This document shows, piece by piece, positions 22,929 to 31,737 of a stretch of DNA of 64,000 nt (positions are counted from its first letter, which is position 1; each line of letters begins with the position of its first letter). The notes under the pieces are model-generated. The model had not been told where the DNA came from. It saw only the letters and a program-made list of their open reading frames with translations, and made no database searches. The position numbers and the translations under genes were made by a program. The stretch spans positions 62,001 through 126,000 of the forward strand of contig NZ_BMHH01000001.1 in the NCBI RefSeq assembly GCF_014640615.1. Direction: 5' to 3'. The DNA is from Paramesorhizobium endophyticum. GTDB taxonomy: Bacteria; Pseudomonadota; Alphaproteobacteria; Rhizobiales; Rhizobiaceae.

Positions 22929-23366
22929 AAGCCTGCTTTAAAGACAACAGCTCCGTGGGTCCGCCGAGGATTGGGCCGGCTTTGGCAAGCCGTCCATCAA
23001 GTGCACAGACGGTAGCTCCATGGTTCCAGGCAATAGCTAGATGCAAAGCATCGCCGCTGCGAACACCCAAGGTGTAACGGTCGGCAAATCTCGCGGCTGT
23101 ACGAAAATGCTCGCTGGTCACCGGCAGCAGCGTAAAGCTGCGGCAACAAGCAAATTAAATTCCACGAAGGACGCTGCTCGCTGTTCGACCGTAAGCGTTC
23201 CGGTCCTTACCTTCAAAGCTACCGCGGACGAAAATTCAGTAATCGTCCAATCGCTGATGAATAATTGCGCCGATTCGTGTTCGCTAAGCCAAGCTTGCGC
23301 ACGATCACTCGCGATTTCGGCGTTCGAGAGTGCAGCGACGATGAGCGACGTATCAAGATAATACAT
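22927..23366 (-). pseudogene. vapC: VapC-like PIN-domain toxin, frameshifted
   Basis: The N-terminal part (from ATG 23366) reads [15 protein letters not shown], the first PIN acidic motif, then [18 protein letters not shown], the second, and runs into a stop after AALRCCR at about 23118. The rest of a PIN domain, [35 protein letters not shown] with the GDALHLA third acidic motif, continues in another frame to 22927. A single-base deletion near 23140 (in GCCGCAGCTTTACG) would explain this. Restoring it gives a protein of about 145 residues, normal for VapC. PIN toxins are Mg-dependent RNases, usually of tRNA. The toxin is therefore probably inactive, unless the shift is a sequencing error or programmed. 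Confidence 0.85.
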
Positions 23367-23369
23367 GCG

Positions 23370-23693
<324 letters not shown>

Positions 23694-24470
23694 CTATATC
23701 CCCTCCCCCTGGCTCACCATCACAGCTTCCTGCGTCAGCGTGGCGATGAAGCGTTTGGTGCGCTCATGCTCGGGGCTGCTGAACAGCTGCCGCGCCGGGC
23801 CTTTTTCCACCACGACGCCGCCGTCGAGAAACACCGCTTCCTGCGCGATGGTCGAGGCGAGGCGCAGATCGTGGGTGGCGATGACCATGGTGGTGCCTTC
23901 CTTCGCCAGATGGCTCAGCACATCCACCACTTCCTGCGCCAGTTCCGGGTCGAGCGCTGAGGTCGGCTCGTCGCAGAGCAGTACCCTCGGCGACATGGCG
24001 AGCGCACGGGCGATGGCGACGCGCTGCTGCTGGCCACCCGACAGAGTCGAGGGCCAGACGTCGGCCTTGTGCGCCATGCCGACTTTCTCCAGAAGCTCCA
24101 TCGCATGGGCGCGGGCGCGCGCCTCCGGCCATTTCAGCACGGCGATCGGGCCTTCCATGACGTTCTCGATGGCGGTGCGATGCGGAAACAGCTGGAAATT
24201 CTGGAAAACCATGCCGGTCTGGCGGCGGATGCGCTGGATATCGGCGGTGGGAACGCGCTTGCCTTCCTCGAACACGATGCGCTCATCGCCGATGCGCAAA
24301 GCGCCGGAGGTGGGGATTTCGAGCAAATTTATGCAGCGCAGCAGCGTGCTCTTGCCCCCGCCCGAGGGGCCGATGAGAGCGGTGACGCTGCCTTCGTTCA
24401 TGGTAAGCGACACGCCCTTGAGGACGGCGAGATCGCCGAATTTCTTTACGATATTTTCCAAGCCGATCAT
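23694..24470 (-). CDS. Polar amino-acid (probably cystine) ABC transporter ATPase
   Basis: This 258-residue ATPase of the PAAT family has Walker A GPSGGGKST, Q-loop FQNFQLFPH, signature LSGGQQQRVAIARAL and Walker B VLLCDEPTSALDP, with a PAAT-type end. It overlaps the permease gene by four bases (24467-24470) and energises uptake through it. It resembles TcyN/YecC, the cystine transporter ATPase of E. coli, but specificity rests on the binding protein. Confidence 0.93.
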   Translation of the reverse strand: MIGLENIVKKFGDLAVLKGVSLTMNEGSVTALIGPSGGGKSTLLRCINLLEIPTSGALRIGDERIVFEEGKRVPTADIQRIRRQTGMVFQNFQLFPHRTAIENVMEGPIAVLKWPEARARAHAMELLEKVGMAHKADVWPSTLSGGQQQRVAIARALAMSPRVLLCDEPTSALDPELAQEVVDVLSHLAKEGTTMVIATHDLRLASTIAQEAVFLDGGVVVEKGPARQLFSSPEHERTKRFIATLTQEAVMVSQGEGI

Positions 24471-25147
24471 GACCGCGCCTCGATGAAACCGCCATAGCGC
24501 CCCAGCCGCTTTTCAAGCCGGGCCTGGAGATGGGAGAGAACCGAACTCATCGCCAGATAGATGATCGCGGCCTCGATATAAAGGATCAGCGGCTCATAAG
24601 TCGTGGCGACGATGCGTTGCGCCGCCATGAACAGCTCCGGCACGGTGATGGCGGCGGCCAGAGACGTATCCTTGACGAGCGAGATGAAGGTGTTCGACAG
24701 CGGGGGGACGGCGACGCGCGCGGCCTGCGGCAGCACGGTGCGGCGCATGGCCTGCGGCCAGGTCATGCCGATGGAATAGGCCGCCTCCCATTGCCCCTTG
24801 GGCACCGAGCCGATGGCGGCGCGGATGATCTCGGAGCTGTAGGCGCCGATGTTGAGCGTAAAGCCGATCAGCGCCGCGGGGAAAGCGTCGAGTACAATGC
24901 CGGCGCTCGGCAGGCCGTAGAAGATCAGGAACAATTGCACCAGCAGCGGCGTGCCTCTGATAATCCAGACATAGAAGCGCACGAGCCAGACCAGCGGGCG
25001 CGGCCCGAACAGCCGGATGAGCGCCACGATCAGCCCGAGCGTGAGCCCGAATGCGAAGGAAAGAAGCGTGAGAGGAGCGGTGAATTTCACGGCCGCGATC
25101 AAGAGCGGTCCGAGCGATTCCAGCATGAGCTGAAGCCAGTTGGGCAA
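24467..25147 (-). CDS. Polar amino-acid (probably cystine) ABC transporter permease
   Basis: This 226-residue inner-membrane permease has about five helices and the PAAT coupling loop EAAYSIGMTWPQAMRRTVLPQAARVAVPPLSN (EAA motif). It resembles TcyL/YecS. Only one permease gene is present, so a homodimer is expected. It follows the binding-protein gene after a 90-bp gap holding a terminator-like hairpin at 25190-25217. Confidence 0.92.
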   Translation of the reverse strand: MPNWLQLMLESLGPLLIAAVKFTAPLTLLSFAFGLTLGLIVALIRLFGPRPLVWLVRFYVWIIRGTPLLVQLFLIFYGLPSAGIVLDAFPAALIGFTLNIGAYSSEIIRAAIGSVPKGQWEAAYSIGMTWPQAMRRTVLPQAARVAVPPLSNTFISLVKDTSLAAAITVPELFMAAQRIVATTYEPLILYIEAAIIYLAMSSVLSHLQARLEKRLGRYGGFIEARS

Positions 25148-25189
25148 GGATTGTCCTCCCTGTGCGCCGCAAACTTTAGAATAAACAAA

Positions 25190-25217
25190 ACTGACCGGCT
25201 CAGGGGAACCGGTCAGT
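25190..25217 (-). terminator. Attenuator-like hairpin between binding-protein and permease genes
   Basis: On the minus strand ACTGACCGG, a 10-base loop, CCGGTCAGT is followed by TTTGTTTATT. It sits 20 bases past the binding-protein stop. Partial termination here would keep the binding protein in excess over the membrane components, a common arrangement in such operons. Confidence 0.7.
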
Positions 25218-25237
25218 CCTTCATGCGCGAATTCCGC

Positions 25238-26008
25238 TTATTTCGAAACGTCCTGGCCGAAATATTTGTCGGAAATCTTCTGATAGGTGCCGTCGGCCTT
25301 GATGTCCGCCAGCGCCTTGTTGATCGCGGCGAGCAGGTCCGGCTGGTTCTTGTTGATGATCACGCCGGAATAATCGGCCTTTTCCTCTGTCGCGACGACC
25401 TTCACATTGGCGTCGGGCTTGTGCTTCTTGAAGTCGAGGAAGGACAGGCTGTCATTGACGGTCGCGTCGGCGCGGCCATTCAGAACAAGCTGGATCGACT
25501 GGTCGAAACCATCGGTGCCGACGAGCTCGGCGCCGTTCGAGGCGGCAAGCTTGCCGAAATTGCTGGTCAGCGACTGGGCCGATTTCTTGCCCTTCAGATC
25601 GGCGAAGGTCTTGATATCGGTGTTGTCGCCGCGCACGATCAGCGCCGCCTTGGAAGCGATGTAGGGATCGGAGAAGTCGTACTTCTTCTTGCGTTCCTCG
25701 GTGATGCCCACCTGGTTGATGACGGAGTCATAACGGTTGGCGTCGAGACCGGCGATAAGACCGTCCCAGCGGCCTTCCAGGAACTGCGCCTTCACGCCCA
25801 GCTTCTGCGCGATCGCCTCACCGATCTCCACGTCGAAGCCGACGAGCTTGCCCGTGTCGTCATGATAGGTGAAGGGCGCGTAGGTGCCCTCGGTGCCGAT
25901 ACGGAACACGCCGGAGGACTTGATCTCCGCCAGATCATTGGCGTGGGCGGGAGCGAACACCAGAAGCTGCAGGGCGCCGGCGACGAGCAGCGAAAGCAAG
26001 CGTTTCAT
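25238..26008 (-). CDS. Polar amino-acid (probably cystine) ABC transporter substrate-binding protein
   Basis: This 256-residue periplasmic protein has a signal peptide (MKRLLSLLVAGALQLLVFAPAHA), then GTEGTYAPFTYHDDTGKLVGFDVEIGEAIAQKLG, WDGLIAGLDANRYDSVINQVGITEERKKKYDFSDPYI and a C-terminal DGTYQKISDKYFGQDVSK. This pattern is closest to FliY/TcyJ cystine-binding proteins (TYAPFTYHD, YDFS-PY). It would deliver ligand to the permease encoded downstream. Cystine is the best guess; other polar amino acids are possible. Confidence 0.88.
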   Translation of the reverse strand: MKRLLSLLVAGALQLLVFAPAHANDLAEIKSSGVFRIGTEGTYAPFTYHDDTGKLVGFDVEIGEAIAQKLGVKAQFLEGRWDGLIAGLDANRYDSVINQVGITEERKKKYDFSDPYIASKAALIVRGDNTDIKTFADLKGKKSAQSLTSNFGKLAASNGAELVGTDGFDQSIQLVLNGRADATVNDSLSFLDFKKHKPDANVKVVATEEKADYSGVIINKNQPDLLAAINKALADIKADGTYQKISDKYFGQDVSK

Positions 26009-26232
26009 GATTTTGCGTTTCCTGAGTTTCGGCCTTTTTGGCCGGAGATTGCTTGGAGCCAGAGAATGGCAAAAACATAACAGGATTGAAACGCGAATGG
26101 TTTTCTAAACCAGCGAAATATTGGAATTTGAATCGCATAAATAGCTTCGTTTTAGCAAAAAATCGCCCGATACCTATCATGGTGGCGGCAGGGCGGAAAA
26201 AGCTCTCCTGGCTCATCAAGCAAAAATGACAG

Positions 26233-26257
26233 GGAACCCGCCAGCCAGCAATTCGTT
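26233..26257 (+). promoter_or_regulatory. EcfG-type (general stress sigma factor) promoter of csbD
   Basis: GGAAC (26233-26237), 16 bases, CGTT (26254-26257) is a perfect match to the alphaproteobacterial sigma-EcfG consensus GGAAC-N16/17-CGTT. It is 35 bases upstream of the CsbD start codon. CsbD-type genes are typical members of this regulon. Confidence 0.75.
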
Positions 26258-26291
26258 GTCCCATAAGACCAAACAGGAAGGAGAAAATGGG

Positions 26292-26492
26292 ATGAACTGG
26301 GATCAGATTGCAGGACAGTGGAAACAGGTTAAGGGCAAGATCCGCGAACAGTGGGGTGACCTTACCGACGACGACATCGACCGCATCGCGGGCAACCGCG
26401 ATCAATTGGTCGGCCAGGTGCAGGAGCGCTACGGCATCGCCAAGGAAGAAGCCCAGCGCCAGGTGGACGACTGGTCGAGAGGCCTGAATTAA
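26292..26492 (+). CDS. CsbD-family stress protein
   Basis: This 66-residue hydrophilic protein begins MNWDQIAGQWKQVKGKIREQWGDLTDDDIDRIAGNRDQLVGQVQERYGI, the signature of CsbD/YjbJ. These abundant small helical proteins accumulate under general stress and in stationary phase; their biochemical role is unknown. The start at 26292 is preferred because GAAGGAG lies upstream and the family begins exactly there. It is controlled, by sequence, by an EcfG promoter at 26233. Confidence 0.95.
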   Translation: MNWDQIAGQWKQVKGKIREQWGDLTDDDIDRIAGNRDQLVGQVQERYGIAKEEAQRQVDDWSRGLN

Positions 26493-26502
26493 AGCACAAC
26501 AT

Positions 26503-26638
26503 TCCCCCTTGCGGGGGAGGTGCCCGCGATAGTGGGCGGATGAGGGTGGTGACGTTTGCGCTTTTGCTGGAGACAGTGGCGTACGCGTCACCACCCCCAC
26601 CCGACCCTTCGGGCCACCCTCCCCGCAAGGGGGAGGGA
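26503..26638. repeat. Palindromic repeat (family D)
   Basis: CCCCCTTGCGGGGGAGGTG at the left and CACCCTCCCCGCAAGGGGG-like sequence at the right form the outer arms, with GGGTGGTGACG / CGTCACCACCC inside. It includes TTTGCTGGAGAC, also found at 40231-40245. It occupies the gap between csbD and ald. Confidence 0.8.
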
Positions 26639-26654
26639 GGAGGGCAGTGGTTCA

Positions 26655-27770
<1,116 letters not shown>

Positions 27771-27872
27771 TACGCCCTCCTCTTTTTCCAACAGGGATAT
27801 TGAAGAAATAGGAGGGCGAGCGGCAGTTTCCAATCAAGCGCGCTTTAAGTTGTATAGCCGCGCGATCTAATT

Positions 27873-28628
27873 CTAAATCCCCTGCCCGCCGGAAACCTCG
27901 ATACGCTGGGCGTTGATCCAGCGATTATCCTCGGTGAGCAGGCTGGCGATCATCGGGCCGATATCATCGGGCACGCCGACGCGGCCAAGCGCGGTCATAC
28001 TGGCGAAGAGGCTGTTGAATTCCGGCGTATCGCGGACCGCGCCGCCGAAAAAATCCGTCTCGATCGCCCCCGGCGCAACCGTATTGACCGCGATGCCCCG
28101 GCTACCCAGTTCCTTCGCCAGATAGACGCTCAGGACTTCGACAGCACCTTTCACCGCCGCGTAAGCGGACCAGCCTGGAGCCGCAAACCGTGTGAGCCCT
28201 GAGGAGAGGTTGACGATGCGCCCGCCATCGGCGATCAGCGGCAGCAGCGTCTGGGTGAGGAAAAACACGCCCTTGAGATGGACATTGACCAGCCGGTCGA
28301 ACTGTTCTTCCGTCGTCTCACTGACAAGCCCATAGTCGCCATGACCGGCATTGTTGACGAGATGGTCGAAGCTCTCGCGGCCCCAATTCTCGCGCAGCGC
28401 AGCGCGCAGGGTTTCGGCGAAAGGCGGGAAGGCGGCGACATCGCCCGTATCGAGCTGGAAGGCGAGCGCGCGGCGGCCCATCGCCTCGATCTCGGCGACG
28501 ACCGCCTCGGCATCGGCGCGGCGGCTTTGATAGGTGATGATGACATCGCCGCCGCCGCGGGCAATGCTGATTGCGGTGTTGCGGCCAAGGCCGCGGCTGG
28601 CGCCGGTGACAAGTGCAATCTTGGTCAT
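27873..28628 (-). CDS. Short-chain dehydrogenase/reductase
   Basis: This 251-residue classical SDR has TGASRGLGRNTAIS (Rossmann TGxxxGxG), NNAGHGD, the active-site SSGLTRFAAPGWSAYAAVKGAV with Ser, Tyr and Lys, and the C-terminal RVGVPDDIGPMIASLLTEDNRWINAQRIEVSGGQGI. The start at 28628 fits the SDR N-terminus; longer in-frame starts do not. The gene is divergent from the AraC-type regulator at 28768, which likely activates it. The substrate is unknown. Confidence 0.92.
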   Translation of the reverse strand: MTKIALVTGASRGLGRNTAISIARGGGDVIITYQSRRADAEAVVAEIEAMGRRALAFQLDTGDVAAFPPFAETLRAALRENWGRESFDHLVNNAGHGDYGLVSETTEEQFDRLVNVHLKGVFFLTQTLLPLIADGGRIVNLSSGLTRFAAPGWSAYAAVKGAVEVLSVYLAKELGSRGIAVNTVAPGAIETDFFGGAVRDTPEFNSLFASMTALGRVGVPDDIGPMIASLLTEDNRWINAQRIEVSGGQGI

Positions 28629-28767
28629 GCTGGACTCCCTTAAGTGAGCTTTCGGTGCCCATTCATATCCACCACGCGCGCCCGACCGTGTTGCTGGAAA
28701 CTCGACAATTCTTGCCTGATCGTCCAAAAGAGATGCGAAGAGCGCGGCGGTGGGGTAGGCTCGTGGC

Positions 28768-29658
28768 ATGAGTACACTTCTCGACACTATCAGGCGCTAT
28801 GCCCAGTCCCATGCCGACAGCGCCGGAATCGCGCGAACGCCGATCCCCGGCCTTACCCTTGTGCGCGGTACTGCGCCGAGCGGTCTCGATCATGCGATTT
28901 CCCGCCCCCTCGCCTGCCTGGTGCTGGCCGGAGCCAAGCATGTGGCGATGGGAGCGGAAAGTTTTGCCTTTTCCGCTGGGGATTCCCTGCTGATCGCGGC
29001 GGATGTGCCGACCGTGAGCCAGATCACCCGTGCCAGCCCCGCCGCGCCTTATTTTTCATTGGTGCTGGAGCTCGACCCGGCGGTCATTGCCGGCCTTGTG
29101 GCGGAAATGAGTGCCGCGCCCGATGACGACGCGCGGCCCATACGGGTGGAGCCGACCGAGGCGGAAGTGGCCGATGCCGCTTTGCGGCTGATGCGGCTTC
29201 TGGACCGCCCGGCTTCGCTGCCTGTGCTGCAGGCGCAATTGGTGCGGGAGATGCATTATTGGCTGTTGGCGGGGCGGCATGGGGCGGCGATAAGGCGGCT
29301 CGGCTGGCCGGATGGGCATGTGCAGCGCGTGGCGCGAGCGGTGGCCATGCTGCGCGCCGAATTTGCGAAGCCCCTGCGGATCGAGCAGCTTGCGGCGGTG
29401 GCGGGCATGAGCCCCTCCTCCTTCCACCAGCATTTCCGCGCTGTCACCTCGCTTTCGCCCCTGCAGTTCCAGAAGCAATTGCGTCTTATCGAGGCAAGGC
29501 GGCTGGTGCTGTTCGAGGACATGACCGCAAGCAGCGCGGCTTTCGCGGTGGGCTATGAGAGCGTGCCGCAGTTCACCCGCGAATATGCGCGGCTGTTCGG
29601 GCTGCCGCCCGTCCGCGACCGGAAGACGGCAAAAGGTGTCATCGCCGCGGCGGAGTGA
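28768..29658 (+). CDS. AraC-family transcriptional regulator divergent from the SDR gene
   Basis: This 296-residue protein has the AraC_N-type sensing domain (ISRPLACLVLAGAKHVAMGAESFAFSAGDSLLIAADVP, about residues 20-165). Two helix-turn-helix motifs follow at residues about 190-290: RIEQLAAVAGMSPSSFHQHFRAVTSLSPLQFQKQLRLIEARRL and AAFAVGYESVPQFTREYARLFG. Such regulators usually control an adjacent oxidoreductase gene, here the SDR. The inducer is unknown. Confidence 0.92.
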   Translation: MSTLLDTIRRYAQSHADSAGIARTPIPGLTLVRGTAPSGLDHAISRPLACLVLAGAKHVAMGAESFAFSAGDSLLIAADVPTVSQITRASPAAPYFSLVLELDPAVIAGLVAEMSAAPDDDARPIRVEPTEAEVADAALRLMRLLDRPASLPVLQAQLVREMHYWLLAGRHGAAIRRLGWPDGHVQRVARAVAMLRAEFAKPLRIEQLAAVAGMSPSSFHQHFRAVTSLSPLQFQKQLRLIEARRLVLFEDMTASSAAFAVGYESVPQFTREYARLFGLPPVRDRKTAKGVIAAAE

Positions 29659-29665
29659 CTGCCCG

Positions 29666-30166
29666 TCACTCCTTGGACTTGGAGGAAATGCGCTCCAGCC
29701 AGCCGAGCATGACGGCGGAGATAACGAAGGCGAGATGGATGATCGTATACCACATCAGCTTGCCATCGTCATAATGGTCGGCGTTGAGGAATATCTGCAG
29801 CAGATGAATGGAGGAGATCGCCACGATCGAGGATGCGACCTTGATCTTCAGGCTGCCGGCATCGAGCTTGCCGAGGAAAGAAACGTCCGCGTCCGTCTCA
29901 TCGAAACGGCTGACGAAATTCTCATATCCAGAGATCATCACCATGACGATGAGGCTCGCCACCAGCGCCGCGTCGATGAGGCCAAGCATGGCCAAGATCA
30001 TCTCCGCTTCGCCATAGCTGAACACGTTCTGCGCGATCTTCAGGAACTTGCCGGCGAAGGAAACGGCGTAGACGGCGAGCGCCGCCACGAGGCCAAGATA
30101 GAAGGCGACAAGAATCCAGCGGCTCGACAGGATGATCCGTTCGACCAGCAATTCCAGCGATTTCAT
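29666..30166 (-). CDS. YqhA/UPF0114 family inner-membrane protein
   Basis: The 166-residue protein has four hydrophobic helices and the UPF0114 pattern: ERIILSSRWILVAFYLGLV, LGLIDAALVASLIVMVMISGYENFVSRFD and LKIKVASSIVAISSIHLLQIFLN. Its function is unknown; E. coli YqhA is a homologue. It converges on the AraC gene with seven bases between the stops. Confidence 0.92.
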   Translation of the reverse strand: MKSLELLVERIILSSRWILVAFYLGLVAALAVYAVSFAGKFLKIAQNVFSYGEAEMILAMLGLIDAALVASLIVMVMISGYENFVSRFDETDADVSFLGKLDAGSLKIKVASSIVAISSIHLLQIFLNADHYDDGKLMWYTIIHLAFVISAVMLGWLERISSKSKE

Positions 30167-30247
30167 GCAGATTCCTCATGGCTTGACCGACGAAGCCTTG
30201 TTTAATCAGGGAATATGGCAGCCGCAATACGGTTTTGGCAGGCTGAA

Positions 30248-30277
30248 AACGATTGCGCCGTGGAAGACGCAATCGTT
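30248..30277 (-). terminator. Intrinsic terminator after the lipoprotein gene
   Basis: AACGATTGCG (30248-30257) and CGCAATCGTT (30268-30277) form a perfect 10-bp stem with a 10-base loop. On the minus strand it is followed by TTCAG, on the plus strand by CTTTTC, so it could work both ways. It is 28 bases beyond the lipoprotein stop codon. Confidence 0.65.
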
Positions 30278-30305
30278 CTTTTCACGGACAAGCCGCCAGT
30301 TGCGC

Positions 30306-30737
30306 CTAGTCCTTGACCTTCGCCGGCTCCGAGCTGCGGGGATTGTCGAGCTTCTTATAAACTTCCGTCAGCTGCGACTTCAGCGGTCCGCACTTCTTGG
30401 TCCGCGCGATGTCTTCGAGCACTTTGTTGCGATTGCGCAAGGCGTCTATCTCCACCTTCTCCGGCGATTTCGGATCCATGAAGAAAAGCGCCGGGAAGAA
30501 TATCACCGCCCCTGTCACGCCGAGAACGATGTTCTTGCCCTGCGCCTGGGTGCGCTCTTTCAACGTGGCGAGGATCTGGCGCTCATTGGCGGCGAACTCG
30601 CGCGAGACCGCCGCGCAATCCAAAGAGCTGTCCGTCGCATTGGTGATGGCAATCGGCTTTGCCTCGCGTCCGCCGCAGCCGGCCATTGCCAGGCTGAGCC
30701 CCACCAGGGCCGCGACCGCCAGGCCCGTTCTGTTCAT
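30306..30737 (-). CDS. Putative lipoprotein with a membrane-spanning segment
   Basis: This 143-residue protein has a type II signal peptide, MNRTGLAVAALVGLSLAMAGCGG, with lipobox LAMAGC (Cys20). A hydrophilic stretch with Cys41 follows, then a second hydrophobic segment (NIVLGVTGAVIFFPALFFMDP, about 69-89), a charged coiled region and a late Cys in TKKCGPLKS. This layout resembles other small alphaproteobacterial lipoproteins of unknown function. I do not recognise a named family. An in-frame Met at 30761 is an alternative start but would spoil the signal peptide. Confidence 0.75.
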   Translation of the reverse strand: MNRTGLAVAALVGLSLAMAGCGGREAKPIAITNATDSSLDCAAVSREFAANERQILATLKERTQAQGKNIVLGVTGAVIFFPALFFMDPKSPEKVEIDALRNRNKVLEDIARTKKCGPLKSQLTEVYKKLDNPRSSEPAKVKD

Positions 30738-30991
30738 GGTTGCTTTATCCCCACGGGACATTTGTCCACCCCTCTCCAATATAGCCGCACCGCCGGGCGG
30801 TGGGCATTCCAAGTCAACCCTCTCAGCCCGCTCGGCGCTCTAAGGAAATAATTGAAATTCAAGAGTTTATCGCCATAATCGGCGCGAGCGGACACGGGCG
30901 GCGTCGTAACGAGCCGTACGACCCGGTGTCAACACGTCAAGCGCGTGCATTCCCTTGCGGAAGACAGCCTGTTGCGCAAATGCCGCAATCG

Positions 30992-31441
30992 TCAGCGCGC
31001 CGTGGCAGCGTTGCGTCCATCCGGATATTCCGCCGGGCCTTTGATCTCCAGCTTGTTGCCGAAAGGATCATGGATATAGAAGGAATGCCCCATTCCCCTC
31101 GCCCCGCCATGGAAGGCTTCCTGATAAATTTTCACTCCATGGCGCTTCAAATGCGTCCGCATCGCGTCATGGTCGAACGGCCCGATGGCGATGCAGATAT
31201 GATCGACATTGCGCCCCCCGGCAACCGGCGGTGCCGCCTTCTGGCCTCCGGGGTGGGTAATGTCCCACAGAACGATCAAAGCCGATCCGCACCAGACCTG
31301 CTCCATGCCCAATGCGGGATATGAGTAACCCGGCTGGCATCCGAGGACGCCATGATAAAACCGAAGCGCCGCCTCCATGTCATCGACCAGGAGGACGACG
31401 TGATCGATACCAACGAGAGAAAACGGAATTTCTGCCGGCAT
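30992..31441 (-). CDS. VOC-family (glyoxalase/dioxygenase-fold) protein
   Basis: This 149-residue protein has the vicinal-oxygen-chelate pattern GIDHVVLLVDDMEAALRFYHGVLGCQPG at the N-terminus and GHSFYIHDPFGNKLEIKGP at the C-terminus, with metal-ligand candidates His14 and the late Glu. Members include glyoxalase I, extradiol dioxygenases and fosfomycin-resistance enzymes; the activity here cannot be assigned. Start 31441 has GGAGG at about ten bases. Longer in-frame starts lack support. Confidence 0.87.
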   Translation of the reverse strand: MPAEIPFSLVGIDHVVLLVDDMEAALRFYHGVLGCQPGYSYPALGMEQVWCGSALIVLWDITHPGGQKAAPPVAGGRNVDHICIAIGPFDHDAMRTHLKRHGVKIYQEAFHGGARGMGHSFYIHDPFGNKLEIKGPAEYPDGRNAATAR

Positions 31442-31737
31442 TGTTGGCGGTCCTCCCTCCGCTGCTTCCTTTCTCACTTTGCCGCATTGATCGGTCTTTG
31501 CAAGAGAAGCCGATGCGCGACCACAGCGGGTAGCGTCGTCAGCCCAACACCCTATCTTTCACTCGTCAAGAAAATTTGATGACCGTCAGCGCTTCTCCAT
31601 CACTGACAAAGCGCCCACAGTTCATGACAGGCAGATGAAGCGGATTCGCTAACCTAAATTCCCCGCAATAAAGGAAATGCTTTGTCTGCTTTTCCGCAGG
31701 CAGGCGGATTGGTTTTTCCGCCACTTTTTCAGTAAGC

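Noticed and set aside
22927-23121. Separate small gene starting at GTG 23121
   Set aside because: It is the C-terminal half of the VapC PIN domain with the third acidic motif, and makes sense only as part of the frameshifted toxin.
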